DNA of 64,000 nt, from NCBI GenBank assembly GCA_036261615.1, contig DATAKK010000094.1:1-64000 (forward strand), read 5' to 3'. Both the position numbers and the translations under genes were made by a program. Below, piece by piece: positions 22,994 through 31,720 of this stretch. The DNA is from JAJYQH01 sp036261615 (GTDB taxonomy: Bacteria > Actinomycetota > Actinomycetes > Propionibacteriales > Propionibacteriaceae). The notes below the pieces were generated by a model. The model did not search any database. It was not told the origin of the DNA and was given only the letters and a program-made list of their open reading frames with translations. Position 1 is the stretch's first letter. Each line of letters begins with the position of its first letter.

Positions 22994-24244
22994 TCAGAGC
23001 CAGCGGCGTCCCGTGAGCAGCCCGATCAGGTGGTCGAGGACGCCGGCCCCCATCCGCAGCCCGTTGTGCTCGAACTCGCTGGTCACCCAGGTGCGGCAGT
23101 CGGGCAGCAGGGACGCCGTCTCGAGCGAGAACTCGAGCGGCACGTACGCGTCGGCCTGGTAGACGGCGGCGGCGACGGGAACGTCGGCCTCCGCCAGCCG
23201 CTCGGGGAAGTACAGCTGGTTCCACTCGTGCTCGGCGAGCAGGTCGGCGGCCAGCGCGAACGGGCGCAGCTCGCGGTCCTCGTCGAACAGGCTCCGGTGC
23301 AGGTGCTCGCCCGCCAGCAGGGTCACGTCGTCGCGCACCCGGTCGGGCATCGTCCGCTCGGCCGACCAGCGGGTCGCCACCCCGTCGGCGTAGCTGGACT
23401 CGTGCAGCACCGAGTAGATGGGGTTCCGGCCGCCGAACGGAAGGGCCGCCTCGAGGTCGTGCGCGAACGCGGGCGAGGTGTGGTCGAGTTCCAGCAGGTA
23501 GTGCAGCTGCTCGATGCCGCCCTGCATGCCGAGGCGGTGTCCGATCGTGCGGAACCGGTCGCGGGAGACGGCGTCCCCGCTCGGCAGGGTGATCGCCCCC
23601 TGCGCGCAGAGCCGGCTCAGCGCGCGCACCCGCTCCCGGTCCTCCGGGAAGCGGCGGTAGTAGGCCTCGGACTTGTCGATCATGATCCGCCAGGTGGCGG
23701 CGTAGACGTCGTCGATCGGACGCCGCACCGCGCTGAGGCCCCCGGTGATGATGGCGCCGGCGAGCGACCCCGGGTGGGTGGACAGGTAGTGCAGGGCGGT
23801 GAACCCGCCGAACGACTGGCCGAGCAGCGTCCATGTGCGGACGCCGAGCGCCTCCCGGACGAGCTCGCAGTCGTTGACGATCTCGTCGGCGCGGAAGTGG
23901 CTGAGGTAGGACGCCTGGCCGATCGGGTCGAGCCCCGCGAGCCGGGCGGCCGAGACCGGCGTGGAGCGTCCGGTGCCGCGCTGGTCGAGCATGACCACCC
24001 GGTAGTCCTGCAGCGCGCGGGGCAGCCACGGCGGATTGGCCGGCACGAGGGTCGGCCGGGGCGCCTCGCTGCCGGGGCCGCCCTGGAGGAACACGAGATA
24101 GGGCTTGCCCTCTCCTCCCTCACCGGTGACGACGCGGGCGAACACGTCGATGCTGCCGGCGTCCGGGTGCGCGTGGTCGAGCGGCGCCTCGAGGGTGAGG
24201 CTGGTCAGGGTGAGGCCGGGCAGCGATTCGGTCGACGTGAGCAC
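22994..24244 (-). CDS. Alpha/beta hydrolase, proline iminopeptidase-like (peptidase S33)
   Basis: A 416-residue protein. The oxyanion loop LVFLQGGPGSEAPRP is typical of proline iminopeptidase-type S33 hydrolases. RVVMLDQRGTGRSTP and the nucleophile elbow LLGQSFGGF (GxSxGG) follow. A large helical cap lies between, and the C-terminal TSEFEHNG carries the probable catalytic His. Members remove N-terminal residues from short peptides or hydrolyse esters. I set the GTG at 24244 as start because the upstream frame runs into a tandem DNA repeat and has no conserved sequence. No signal peptide is seen. Confidence 0.88.
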   Translation of the reverse strand: MLTSTESLPGLTLTSLTLEAPLDHAHPDAGSIDVFARVVTGEGGEGKPYLVFLQGGPGSEAPRPTLVPANPPWLPRALQDYRVVMLDQRGTGRSTPVSAARLAGLDPIGQASYLSHFRADEIVNDCELVREALGVRTWTLLGQSFGGFTALHYLSTHPGSLAGAIITGGLSAVRRPIDDVYAATWRIMIDKSEAYYRRFPEDRERVRALSRLCAQGAITLPSGDAVSRDRFRTIGHRLGMQGGIEQLHYLLELDHTSPAFAHDLEAALPFGGRNPIYSVLHESSYADGVATRWSAERTMPDRVRDDVTLLAGEHLHRSLFDEDRELRPFALAADLLAEHEWNQLYFPERLAEADVPVAAAVYQADAYVPLEFSLETASLLPDCRTWVTSEFEHNGLRMGAGVLDHLIGLLTGRRWL

Positions 24245-24320
24245 GGCCCTCAGGCTATTCCTGTCGGTCTGTGGGCGTCCCGCGGGCGCACCGCGGTCGG
24301 GCGGCGCCGGCCCGGCGGCG

Positions 24321-24482
24321 GTTCGGGTTCGCGGCACTGTCCCGTTGGCGTTCGATGTCGACCCCGAAGTGGGTGCTGTCCCGTTCGGGTTCGCGGCAGT
24401 GTCCCGTTGGGGTTCGATGTCGACCCCGAAGTGGGTGGTGTCCGGTTCCGGGTCGCGGCACTGCCCGGTTCGGGTTCGACGC
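24321..24482 (+). repeat. 62-bp tandem repeat between divergent/adjacent genes
   Basis: The unit starting GTTCGGGTTCGCGGCA recurs at 24321, 24383 and, more diverged, 24445. It contains GTTCGATGTCGACCCCGAAG (a TCGA-rich core) in the first two copies. The 407-base gap 24245-24651 holds this repeat, unassigned sequence and the region 3' of the next minus-strand gene. No gene is supported there. Confidence 0.8.
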
Positions 24483-24651
24483 CTCAAGGGCGCGGACAGA
24501 CGCGGGACGCCCGACATCTGGATCGGGGACTGTCCCGAGTAAGCCGACGACCGGGAGGATCGGCAGCGCCACGGCGCACTCGGCTCAGTTCCGGCGCACA
24601 CTCGGCGATGACGCCGCGAATCGTCTCACCCCGCCGAGCAGCCCGCCCTGG

Positions 24652-25491
24652 TCACCGGCGCAGCAGCTGCTCCAGGCTCAGCGGCGAGGCGCCGGTGAGC
24701 CGCTCGACGGCGTCCGACACCTGTGACAGCTGCCCGCCGGCGATCGCCGTGTAGGTGCTCACCCAGGCGTCGACCTGCCACCAGGGCGCGCCGTAGGAGG
24801 CGCGCGAGGCGTAGGCCTCGTCGAGGGTCTCGTCGTGGAAGCTGGTCGGGCGGCGGGTGACGCCCGTGAGGATCTCGGCCACCTCGTCGAGGCTGAGGGC
24901 CTCCGGGCCGGTGACGTCGTAGGTCGCACCCTCGTGAGCGCGCGGATCGAGCAGCACGGACGCCGCGACCCGCGCGACGTCGGCGCGGGCGACCGCCGCG
25001 ACCCGCCCCTCCCCCGCCGGGCCGCGGATGACGCCGTCGGCGCCCACCATCTCGGGGAAGAAGTCGAGGTAGAGGGAGTCGCGGAGGAAGGTCCAGGCCA
25101 TCCCGGAAGCGCGGAGGTGCTGCTCGGTGGCCCAATGGTCGCGGGCCAGGGTGAAGGTCGCGTCCGGGGCGGCGCCCTGGAACGACGTGTAGACGACGTG
25201 GCCGACCCCGGCGCGCGCGGCCGCGTCGATGAACCTCCGGTGCTGGTCGACCCGGTCGCGGCTCTCCGACCCCGAGACCATGAACAGCAGGTCGACCCCG
25301 CGGAGGGCGGTCACGGCTGCCTCCGTGTCGTCGTAGCCGGCCCGCTCGACCCGGACGCCGGCGGCGTCCGGCACTCGCGTGGGGTCGCGGGCGAGGAACA
25401 CCAGGTCGGCGCCCGCGTCGCGGAGCTGTCGGCCCACCAGTCCTCCGACGTGCCCCGTGACGCCGGTGACGGCGATGAGCGGCCGGCTCAT
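24652..25491 (-). CDS. NmrA-like NAD(P)-binding protein
   Basis: A 279-residue protein with the Rossmann start LIAVTGVTGHVGGLVGRQL, LVFLARDPTRVP, then VDLLFMVSGSE, VGHVVYTSFQGAAPDATFTL and WTFLRDSLYLDFFPEMVG. This layout matches NmrA / NAD(P)H-azoreductase-like atypical SDR proteins, which either sense redox state or act as quinone oxidoreductases. The classical SDR catalytic Tyr-x-x-x-Lys is not evident. The ATG overlaps the stop of the upstream flavoprotein by 4 bases, so the two are translationally coupled. Confidence 0.9.
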   Translation of the reverse strand: MSRPLIAVTGVTGHVGGLVGRQLRDAGADLVFLARDPTRVPDAAGVRVERAGYDDTEAAVTALRGVDLLFMVSGSESRDRVDQHRRFIDAAARAGVGHVVYTSFQGAAPDATFTLARDHWATEQHLRASGMAWTFLRDSLYLDFFPEMVGADGVIRGPAGEGRVAAVARADVARVAASVLLDPRAHEGATYDVTGPEALSLDEVAEILTGVTRRPTSFHDETLDEAYASRASYGAPWWQVDAWVSTYTAIAGGQLSQVSDAVERLTGASPLSLEQLLRR

Positions 25492-26873
25492 GCGCGGGAG
25501 CGCAGGTCGCGGATGGCGTCCTGGATGCCCCGGTGGAAGGTCGGGTAGGCGTAGATCATGCTCTCGAGCACCGAGACCGGCACCCGGGCGTGCACCGCGA
25601 CGCTGAGCGCGCCGAGCACCTCCCCGCCGGCCGGCCCCGCGGAGGTCGCCCCCAGGAGGAGGTCGGTGTCGGCGTCCACGACGAGCTTGATGATTCCCGC
25701 GTTGCCGACCTTGTGGATCCACCCGCGCGACGTCGAGGGGATCGGCGTCGACCCGGTGAGCACCCGGTACCCCTGGTCGCGCGCCTGGTGCTCGGTGAGC
25801 CCGACCGCACCGACCTCGGGGTCGGTGAAGGTGACCCGCGGCAGCGCCCGGTAGTCGGCGTCCGGGCCGCCCCGGCCGAGGATGTCGCGGACCGCGATGT
25901 CGGCCTGGTAGGTGGCGACATGGGTGAACGCGCCGTGGCCGGTCACGTCGCCCACCGCCCAGACCCCGTCGGTGACCCTCAGCCGATCATCCACGGGCAG
26001 CGCCTCAGGCTTCCCGGAAAGACCCAGCCGGGTCCACGTGTCCTCGTCGACACCGGGACGCCGGCCGGTGGCGACCAGCAGCTGGTCGGCCCGCAGGGTG
26101 CGCCCGTCGTCCAGGTCCACCCGGAAGCCGTTCGCGTCGTGGGCCACCGCGGCGGCACGGCGTCCGAGGCACAGGGTGATGCCGTCGGCGGTGAGGGCCT
26201 CGGCGACCAGGTCGCCGGCCTCGGGCTCCTCGTGCGCGATCGGGCGCGACGCGGCGTCCACGATGGTCACCCGGACGCCGAACCGGGCGTAGGCCTGTCC
26301 CAGCTCGCAGCCGATCGCGCCCCCGCCGAGGACGACGAGGCTCTCGGGCAGGGTCTCCGCCTCGATCGCCTGGCGGTTCGTCCAGTACGGCGTGTCGTGC
26401 AGGCCGGGGATCGGTGGGATGACCGGTGTCGTGCCGGTGGCGACGACGAGCGCGCGCCGCGCCTCGATCACGCCGACCCCGTCCACCTCGACCTCGGTGC
26501 GGCTGAGCACCCGGCCCGACCCGCGGACGAAGCGTCCGCCCTTGCCCGTGAACCGGTCGACGGCCGCCTGGTCGTCCCAGTCGTCGGTGGCTTCGTCGCG
26601 GATCCTGCGGGCGACCGGCGTCCAGTCGGGCCCGACGCTCGACTGCCCCGCCATGCCGGGGATCCGCCGGCCCTCCTCGAGCAGGTTCGCCGCCCGGATC
26701 ATCATCTTGCTCGGGATGCAGCCCCAGTACGGGCACTCGCCGCCGACCAGGCGGTTCTCGATCCCGACGACGTCGAGCCCGGCCTCGGCCAGCGTCCCCG
26801 CGACCGCCTCGCCCCCGACACCCAGACCCAGCACGACGACATCGGCCACCTGCCGCCCGGCGGCCTCGCTCAC
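25488..26873 (-). CDS. FAD-dependent pyridine nucleotide-disulfide oxidoreductase (dihydrolipoamide dehydrogenase/mercuric reductase-like)
   Basis: A 461-residue flavoprotein. The N-terminal VVVLGLGVGGEAVAGTLAEAG binds FAD. The redox-active disulfide is GGECPYWGCIPSKMM (CxxxxC, with Y-W-G between the Cys residues). SLVVLGGGAIGCELGQAYAR binds NAD(P), and VWAVGDVTGHGAFTHVA completes the FAD site. The C-terminal AYPTFHRG holds the catalytic His of disulfide reductases, followed by only a short tail. No extra cysteines or HMA domain are present, so mercury specificity is not supported; the substrate is unknown. The GTG start overlaps the upstream DUF427 stop by 4 bases. Confidence 0.93.
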   Translation of the reverse strand: MSEAAGRQVADVVVLGLGVGGEAVAGTLAEAGLDVVGIENRLVGGECPYWGCIPSKMMIRAANLLEEGRRIPGMAGQSSVGPDWTPVARRIRDEATDDWDDQAAVDRFTGKGGRFVRGSGRVLSRTEVEVDGVGVIEARRALVVATGTTPVIPPIPGLHDTPYWTNRQAIEAETLPESLVVLGGGAIGCELGQAYARFGVRVTIVDAASRPIAHEEPEAGDLVAEALTADGITLCLGRRAAAVAHDANGFRVDLDDGRTLRADQLLVATGRRPGVDEDTWTRLGLSGKPEALPVDDRLRVTDGVWAVGDVTGHGAFTHVATYQADIAVRDILGRGGPDADYRALPRVTFTDPEVGAVGLTEHQARDQGYRVLTGSTPIPSTSRGWIHKVGNAGIIKLVVDADTDLLLGATSAGPAGGEVLGALSVAVHARVPVSVLESMIYAYPTFHRGIQDAIRDLRSRA

Positions 26874-27184
26874 GACCCGCTCCCCACGCTCGCGGACGCC
26901 GGCTGCACCTGGACGCCGCGCCAGAACGCCACGTAGCCGGTGATCTCCCGGGCGGCCGGCTTGGGCTCCGGGTAGGTCCAGGCGGCGTCCTCGGACGCCC
27001 GGTCGCCGACGGTCACCGTGTAGTACGACGCGACGCCCTTCCACGGGCAGGTGGTGTGGGTGGCGGTCGGGGTGAAGAACTCGGCCCGGATCGCGTCCGG
27101 AGGGAAGTAGTGGTTGCCCTCGACCACCACCGTGTCGTCGCTCTCGGCGACGACCTCGCCGTTGAAGATGGCCTGCATTCGCAT
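26870..27184 (-). CDS. DUF427-domain protein
   Basis: A 104-residue protein of the DUF427 family: AIFNGEVVAESDDTVVVEGN, YFPPDAIRAEFFTPT, HTTCPWKGVASYY, then WTYPEPKPAAREITGYVAFW. Several residues (TxCPWKG) are almost invariant in the family, whose biochemical role is unknown. A GGAAGG site lies upstream of the two near-tandem ATG codons (27184 and 27178); I use the first. It is probably the first gene of the DUF427 - flavoprotein - NmrA operon. Confidence 0.9.
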   Translation of the reverse strand: MRMQAIFNGEVVAESDDTVVVEGNHYFPPDAIRAEFFTPTATHTTCPWKGVASYYTVTVGDRASEDAAWTYPEPKPAAREITGYVAFWRGVQVQPASASVGSGS

Positions 27185-27318
27185 CGCGTACCTGCCTTCC
27201 TGCTGGTGGCTGTGACGGCCCTCACTCCGTGACGGGCGCCGCTGCCTGACGGTGTGACGACCCCGGGCGGGGCTCATGACCGCCCGAACGCGCGCGGCGT
27301 TCCACGAATTCCCCGCGC

Positions 27319-27549
27319 TCACTTGCCGCGGACGAGGGTGCAGGCGTTCTTGCCGAGGCTCGGGGTCGCGGTGGTGGCGATCGCGATGTCGTACGGGTTG
27401 ATTATGTTCCTGCCCTTCTCCGCGCCCTCGATGGTCACCTCGTCGAGTAGCACGAGGGAGTCGACGGAGCCGTGGGTGGGCGCCTGCAGTTTGAGCGTCG
27501 CTCCGCGCCCGACCTCGGCGCCCCCTGCGCGAGGTGCTCGGTCGGCCAC
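27319..27549 (-). pseudogene. Possible degraded C-terminal gene fragment
   Basis: A 76-codon frame (GTG at 27549) whose last ~60 residues, from ATLKLQAPTHGSVDSLVLLD to ATTATPSLGKNACTLVRGK, look protein-like. They read as a beta-sandwich C-terminus such as those ending secreted enzymes. The first ~15 residues do not. The sequence is less GC-biased than its neighbours and has no ribosome site. I interpret it as the remnant of a larger secreted protein whose 5' part is gone, but a short real gene is possible. Confidence 0.35.
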
Positions 27550-28138
27550 GCGGCCTCCCTCTGGATGGGTCCATCTTGCCGCCGAGCAGCCTGGCGCAGG
27601 CCCGTTCGAGGATGGCGCGCGATAGCGCCGTTCAGGCCGCCGGCGAGCAGTCTCCCAGGGCCCATCAGGACCGCGGGGAGGACAGCGGTCGCTCTCCTAC
27701 GCGAGCTTACGCGCCCAAGTATCCACGCTGCTGAACACCGGGCCGGATGCTAGCGGGACAGGCAGACGTGGGCCTCCTTCGGGCGACCCCGTCGCCGGTC
27801 GCGCACAGCCTCCGGGCGTCCTTGCCTTCGTGGACCGTCCATGCAGGGCCGGATCGCGAGGTGAACCGCGTCCGGGCCAACCCGCCGAGGCAAGGTGGAA
27901 CGTGGAACGACGCCGAGGGGCAGAGCGACCCGGGTTGCCCCCGCTGGGCCCGAAGGAGCCCCGGCACCGCGGGGCGAGGCCGACAGCCGAGGGTCGAGAA
28001 CCCTTGCCCACCCGGGCCGGGCCGACCGTCGATGCGCCCGTTTTCAGGCGGTCCCGGGAGGTTGCGATCGGGTTGCGGGGGCGTTTCAGAGACCGCGCGG
28101 GTTGGCCTCGGACGCTCGCCCCGTGTAAGAGTGCAGGA
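27550..28138. other. Gene-poor stretch upstream of the gluABCD-like operon
   Basis: I see no gene here. Open frames on both strands lack ribosome sites and any recognisable family sequence. Near its right end TTGGCC (28102-28107), an 18-base spacer and TAAGAG (28126-28131) could form a promoter whose transcript would begin at or next to the ATG at 28139. That would make the mRNA leaderless or nearly so. Confidence 0.5.
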
Positions 28139-28897
28139 ATGGGTAGTGCCGCGATCGCCTCACGACCTCTCGTCGAGGTCAGCCACATCGAGAAGTACTA
28201 CGGCACGTTCCACGCGCTCACGGACGTGTCACTGACTATTGACAAGGGTGAAGTCGTGACCCTGCTGGGCGCGTCGGGGTCGGGCAAGTCGACGCTGTGC
28301 CGCTGCATCAACCGACTGGAGACGATCCAGGGCGGCACGATCGCCATCGACGGCCAGCCCCTCCCTCAGGAGGGGAAGGCGCTCGCGCGCCTGCGCGCCG
28401 AGATCGGGATGGTGTTCCAGTCGTTCAACCTGTTCCCGCACATGTCGGCCCTCGACAACATCACGGTCGCGCCCATCCGGGTGAAGGGGACGCCGAAGGC
28501 CCAGGCCGAGGAGGAGGCACACGACCTGCTGCGCCGGGTCGGCCTCGCCGGGCGCGAGAAGAGCTTCCCCGCGCAGATGTCGGGTGGCCAGCAGCAGCGG
28601 GTGGCGATCGCCCGCGCGCTGGCGATGCACCCCAAGGTGATGCTCTTCGACGAGCCCACCTCCGCGCTCGACCCGGAGATGATCAAGGAGGTGCTCGACG
28701 TCATGACCGAACTCGCCCAGGGCGGTATGACCATGCTCGTCGTCACCCACGAAATGGGATTCGCCCGGGCGGCCTCGCACCGGGTGTGTTTCATGGACGC
28801 CGGCCAGATCGTCGAGGAGGGCGCTCCCGACCAGTTCTTCGCGGATCCGCGAACCGAGCGTGCCAGGGATTTCCTCTCGAAGATCCTCGCGCACTGA
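28139..28897 (+). CDS. gluA: Amino-acid ABC transporter ATP-binding protein (GluA/GlnQ type)
   Basis: A 252-residue ABC ATPase: Walker A LLGASGSGKST, Q-loop MVFQSFNLFPHMSALDN, signature MSGGQQQRVAIARAL, Walker B VMLFDEPTSALDPE and switch VTHEMGFA. The FNLFPHMS and HEMGFARAASHR segments are typical of polar amino-acid uptake ATPases (GlnQ/GluA). It energises the permease encoded downstream. I chose the ATG at 28139 because conserved sequence starts about 10 residues later and GCAGGA sits close upstream; the upstream open frame is not conserved. The binding-protein gene follows after 87 bases. Confidence 0.93.
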   Translation: MGSAAIASRPLVEVSHIEKYYGTFHALTDVSLTIDKGEVVTLLGASGSGKSTLCRCINRLETIQGGTIAIDGQPLPQEGKALARLRAEIGMVFQSFNLFPHMSALDNITVAPIRVKGTPKAQAEEEAHDLLRRVGLAGREKSFPAQMSGGQQQRVAIARALAMHPKVMLFDEPTSALDPEMIKEVLDVMTELAQGGMTMLVVTHEMGFARAASHRVCFMDAGQIVEEGAPDQFFADPRTERARDFLSKILAH

Positions 28898-28984
28898 CCC
28901 GATTCCGGCGGGGTTGCCATCGGCCTCGCCTTTCCCCGGGAAGCGTTCCCCGCCAGGGGCGTTTCTGACCAGAAAGGAACACCC

Positions 28985-29953
28985 ATGAATGCCATCCCCA
29001 CCCTGACGCGCCGCGGCATCCTGTCGCTGTCGCTGGGCGCCGGTCTCGTCCTCACGGGCTGCGCCAAGAACTCCGGAGGGTCCGGCTCGTCGTCGGCGTC
29101 CGGATCCGGCGCCCCCAAGGCCTCGAAGGTCGACGCGGCCGCCTTCGACAAGATCGTCACCAGCGGTCCGGTCGCCCAGGACGCCGACATCGCCGCAAGC
29201 CCGTGGGCCAAGAAGATCAAGGACGCCGGCGTGCTCCGCTGGGGCGGCACGAACACGAGCACGATCTTCAGCCTGCTCGACCCGGCCACCGGACGCCTGC
29301 TCGGTTTCGACGCCGGAATGGTCGATCTGCTCGGCCACTACATTCTCGGTGGCAGCGATGTCTCCAAGCTGGCGAAGCTCTCGCAGACCTCGGTCGACAC
29401 CCGCGAGACCATGCTGCAGAACCACACCGTCGACACGGTGGTGGCCACCTACTCGATCACGCCCGCGCGTGCCGCGAAGGTCGATTTCGCCGGCCCGTAC
29501 TACACCTCCGGTGACGCCATCCAGGTGAAGGCCGACAACACCTCGATCAAGTCCGTCAGCGACCTCGACGGGAAGAAGATCGCGACCGAGTCCAACTCCA
29601 CCGCGATCACCGCGATCAAGGCGAAGATCAAGAACGCGAACGTGCAGTTGTTCTCGGACAACGACTCGTGCGTCACCGCGGTGGTGCAGGGCCGCGTCGA
29701 CGCCTACGTGCTCGACCAGTCGATCCTGCTGAGCAACGCCGCGAGCAACCCGCAGGTCAAGGTGGTCGGGCAGCCGTTCACCACCGACTCGTACGGCATC
29801 GGCGTCCCGAAGGACGACCCCACCGCCAAGCAGTTCGTCAACAAGTTCCTCAAGGCCATCGAGGACGGCGGCCAGTGGGACGCGATGTGGAAGCTGTGCA
29901 TCGGACCGTACATGCAGGGCAACCCGCCCCAGCCCCCGGCCATCCAGGGCTGA
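28985..29953 (+). CDS. gluB: Glutamate-type ABC transporter substrate-binding lipoprotein
   Basis: A 322-residue lipoprotein. The signal peptide ends in a lipobox, LVLTGC, with the lipidated Cys near residue 26, followed by an S/G-rich linker. The rest is a solute-binding family 3 domain: VLRWGGTNTSTIFSLLDPAT, GFDAGMVDLLGHYILGG, VATYSITPARAAKVDFAGPY and IGVPKDDPTAKQFVN. These motifs match GluB of the actinobacterial glutamate system. A strong AGAAAGGAA ribosome site precedes the ATG. A perfect 14-bp hairpin follows the stop, probably keeping expression of this gene higher than that of the permeases. Confidence 0.92.
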   Translation: MNAIPTLTRRGILSLSLGAGLVLTGCAKNSGGSGSSSASGSGAPKASKVDAAAFDKIVTSGPVAQDADIAASPWAKKIKDAGVLRWGGTNTSTIFSLLDPATGRLLGFDAGMVDLLGHYILGGSDVSKLAKLSQTSVDTRETMLQNHTVDTVVATYSITPARAAKVDFAGPYYTSGDAIQVKADNTSIKSVSDLDGKKIATESNSTAITAIKAKIKNANVQLFSDNDSCVTAVVQGRVDAYVLDQSILLSNAASNPQVKVVGQPFTTDSYGIGVPKDDPTAKQFVNKFLKAIEDGGQWDAMWKLCIGPYMQGNPPQPPAIQG

Positions 29954-29962
29954 CCGAACCGA

Positions 29963-30002
29963 CCTGCCGGGCCGGGGCCGAGAGCGCTCCCGGCCCGGCA
30001 GG
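29963..30002 (+). terminator. Hairpin between binding-protein and permease genes
   Basis: CCTGCCGGGCCGGG (29963-29976) and CCCGGCCCGGCAGG (29989-30002) pair perfectly across a 12-base loop, with no T-run. Located within the operon, it is best explained as a partial terminator or 3' stabiliser that raises the ratio of binding protein to permease. Confidence 0.65.
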
Positions 30003-30057
30003 GCTCGTCCCCGCACCACCCGACCTCCGGTAAGGACCCCTCCACGAAGGACAACTG

Positions 30058-30747
30058 ATGTGGCCGATCCTGCGTGACAACTACCCCCTCCTGCTCCAGG
30101 GCCTGCTGACCACCCTCGAGCTCACGGTCGTGGGGTTCGTCGGGGCGTTCCTGCTCGGCACCGTGCTGGCGATCTTCCGGGTGAGCCCGGTGCGGCCGCT
30201 GCGCATCGTCGGCACCGTCTACGTCGAGTTCTTCCGCAACATCCCGCTGCTGAGCCTCATCATCCTGGTGACCTTCGGGCTGCCGGACGTCGGGCTGCTG
30301 CTGCCGCTCTTCTGGAGCGGCGCCGTCTCGCTGCTGCTCTCCGGGGCGGCCTTCGTTTGCGAGACCGTCCGCTCGGGCATCAACACCGTCGCCATCGGTC
30401 AGTCGGAGGCGGCCCGCGCACTCGGCATGGGCTTCGCCACCCAGTTGCGCTACGTGATCCTGCCCCAGGCGTTCCGCACCATGGTGCAGCCGCTGGTCAA
30501 CGTGTTCATCGGCGTGCTCATCGGCTCGTCGCTGGCCGCCGTCGCCGGCGTCGCCGACATCACCAACGTGACCCAGCAGCTGAACATCCAGTACGCGGCC
30601 GCGGTCGTGCTCTTCCTCATCTCCGGCGCGGTCTACCTCATCTTCGCGCTCGGCGCCGGCGGCCTCGGAGCCCGCCTCGAGCGGCGGTTCTCGGGCAGGC
30701 CGACGGCCACGGTCGCCGCCCCCACCGAGAGGCGGGTGGGAGCATGA
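30058..30747 (+). CDS. gluC: Amino-acid ABC transporter permease (GluC type)
   Basis: A 229-residue permease of the His/Glu/Gln/Arg family. Five hydrophobic segments are visible. LQGLLTTLELTVVGFVGAFL opens the protein, VYVEFFRNIPLLSLIILVTF follows, and the EAA loop GQSEAARALGMGFATQLRYVILPQA contacts the ATPase. It forms the membrane channel with the next gene product, whose ATG overlaps its end by 4 bases. AAGGAC lies 9-10 bases before the ATG. Confidence 0.93.
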   Translation: MWPILRDNYPLLLQGLLTTLELTVVGFVGAFLLGTVLAIFRVSPVRPLRIVGTVYVEFFRNIPLLSLIILVTFGLPDVGLLLPLFWSGAVSLLLSGAAFVCETVRSGINTVAIGQSEAARALGMGFATQLRYVILPQAFRTMVQPLVNVFIGVLIGSSLAAVAGVADITNVTQQLNIQYAAAVVLFLISGAVYLIFALGAGGLGARLERRFSGRPTATVAAPTERRVGA

Positions 30748-31616
30748 GTGCCCACGCCACCCGGGTGCTGTTCGACGAGCCGGGGCCGCGCGGACGCCGG
30801 GCCATCCTCATCTGGTCGGTGGTCGTCTCGCTGCTGGCCGCCGGGCTGATCGCCCTGGCGCTGTGGCAGTTCTACAACAACAACCAGCTCGACCCGGTGA
30901 AGTGGCAGATGTTCGGCCAGGCCACGACGCTCAAGTTCCTCGGCTCGGGCCTCAAGGGGACGTTCCTCACCACGCTCGTCGCGGCCGTCGTCGCCTTCCC
31001 GCTCGCCCTGCTGCTGGCCCTCGGCCGGTTGTCGCACGCCCGGGTGGTGTCGGGCCCGGCCACGGCCTGGATCGAGTTCTTCCGGTCCGTGCCGATGCTG
31101 CTCGTCGTCTACTTCTTCCTCCTGGCACTCCCCCGCGTGCAGATCGGCGGCCAGTCGCTCAACCTGCCGGTCTTCTGGATGCTCGTCGTCCCGATGATCC
31201 TCGTGAGCTCCGCGGCGAACGCCGAGGTGTTCCGGGCCGGCATCCTCGCCGTCGACAAGGGCCAGGCGGAGGCGGCGGCGTCCCTCGGCATGACCCGCGG
31301 CCTGTCGATGCGCCTGGTCGTCCTGCCGCAGGCCTTCCGGCTCGTGCTCCCCAACCTGCTCACCGGGCTGGTCTCGCTGCTCAAGGACTCCACGCTCGGC
31401 TACGTCGTGAGCTACCCCGAGCTCATGCAGCAGGGACGGGTGCTCACGGCCTTCACCCACTACCTCATCCAGACCTACCTGGTCGTCGCGGTCGTCTTCG
31501 TCGTCATCAACCTGCTGCTCACCCAGCTCGCGCACCGGCTGCAGGCCCGCATCACCCGGCGCGCCACCCCTTCGGCGGACGTCGCTCAGGAGCTGGAGAC
31601 AGAGAGCTTCGCCTGA
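30744..31616 (+). CDS. gluD: Amino-acid ABC transporter permease (GluD type)
   Basis: A 290-residue permease. An N-terminal transmembrane helix and periplasmic extension (WSVVVSLLAAGLIALALWQF, then YNNNQLDPVKWQMFG) is typical of GluD. It precedes the conserved core with LKGTFLTTLVAAVVAFPLAL, FFRSVPMLLVVYFFLLALP, the EAA loop GQAEAAASLGMTRGLSMRLVVLPQA and LLKDSTLGYVVSYPEL. It pairs with the upstream permease to import glutamate or a related amino acid. It is the last gene of the operon, with a charged C-terminal tail ending ETESFA. Confidence 0.93.
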   Translation: MSAHATRVLFDEPGPRGRRAILIWSVVVSLLAAGLIALALWQFYNNNQLDPVKWQMFGQATTLKFLGSGLKGTFLTTLVAAVVAFPLALLLALGRLSHARVVSGPATAWIEFFRSVPMLLVVYFFLLALPRVQIGGQSLNLPVFWMLVVPMILVSSAANAEVFRAGILAVDKGQAEAAASLGMTRGLSMRLVVLPQAFRLVLPNLLTGLVSLLKDSTLGYVVSYPELMQQGRVLTAFTHYLIQTYLVVAVVFVVINLLLTQLAHRLQARITRRATPSADVAQELETESFA

Positions 31617-31720
31617 GACCGTCCCCTCCCTTCGGGCGTAGTGGGCGCCGGTGTCATCGCCTAGCGTCGAACGACCGGGCGCCGAACCCGGCGTCCGATC
31701 CCCACAGAACGGAGACGTCC

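Noticed and set aside
24475..24490. A tRNA-like TTCGA stem near GGTTCGGGTTCGACGCC
   Set aside because: No cloverleaf can be built around it; it belongs to the 62-bp repeat region.
25488..26873. Mercuric reductase
   Set aside because: No HMA domain, no C-terminal vicinal cysteine pair and no mer genes nearby, so only the general disulfide-reductase family is claimed.
28139..31616. Glutamine versus glutamate specificity for the ABC transporter
   Set aside because: The sequence supports the polar amino-acid family and the actinobacterial glu-type order, but the exact substrate cannot be proved from sequence. I use the glu names as the best fit only.
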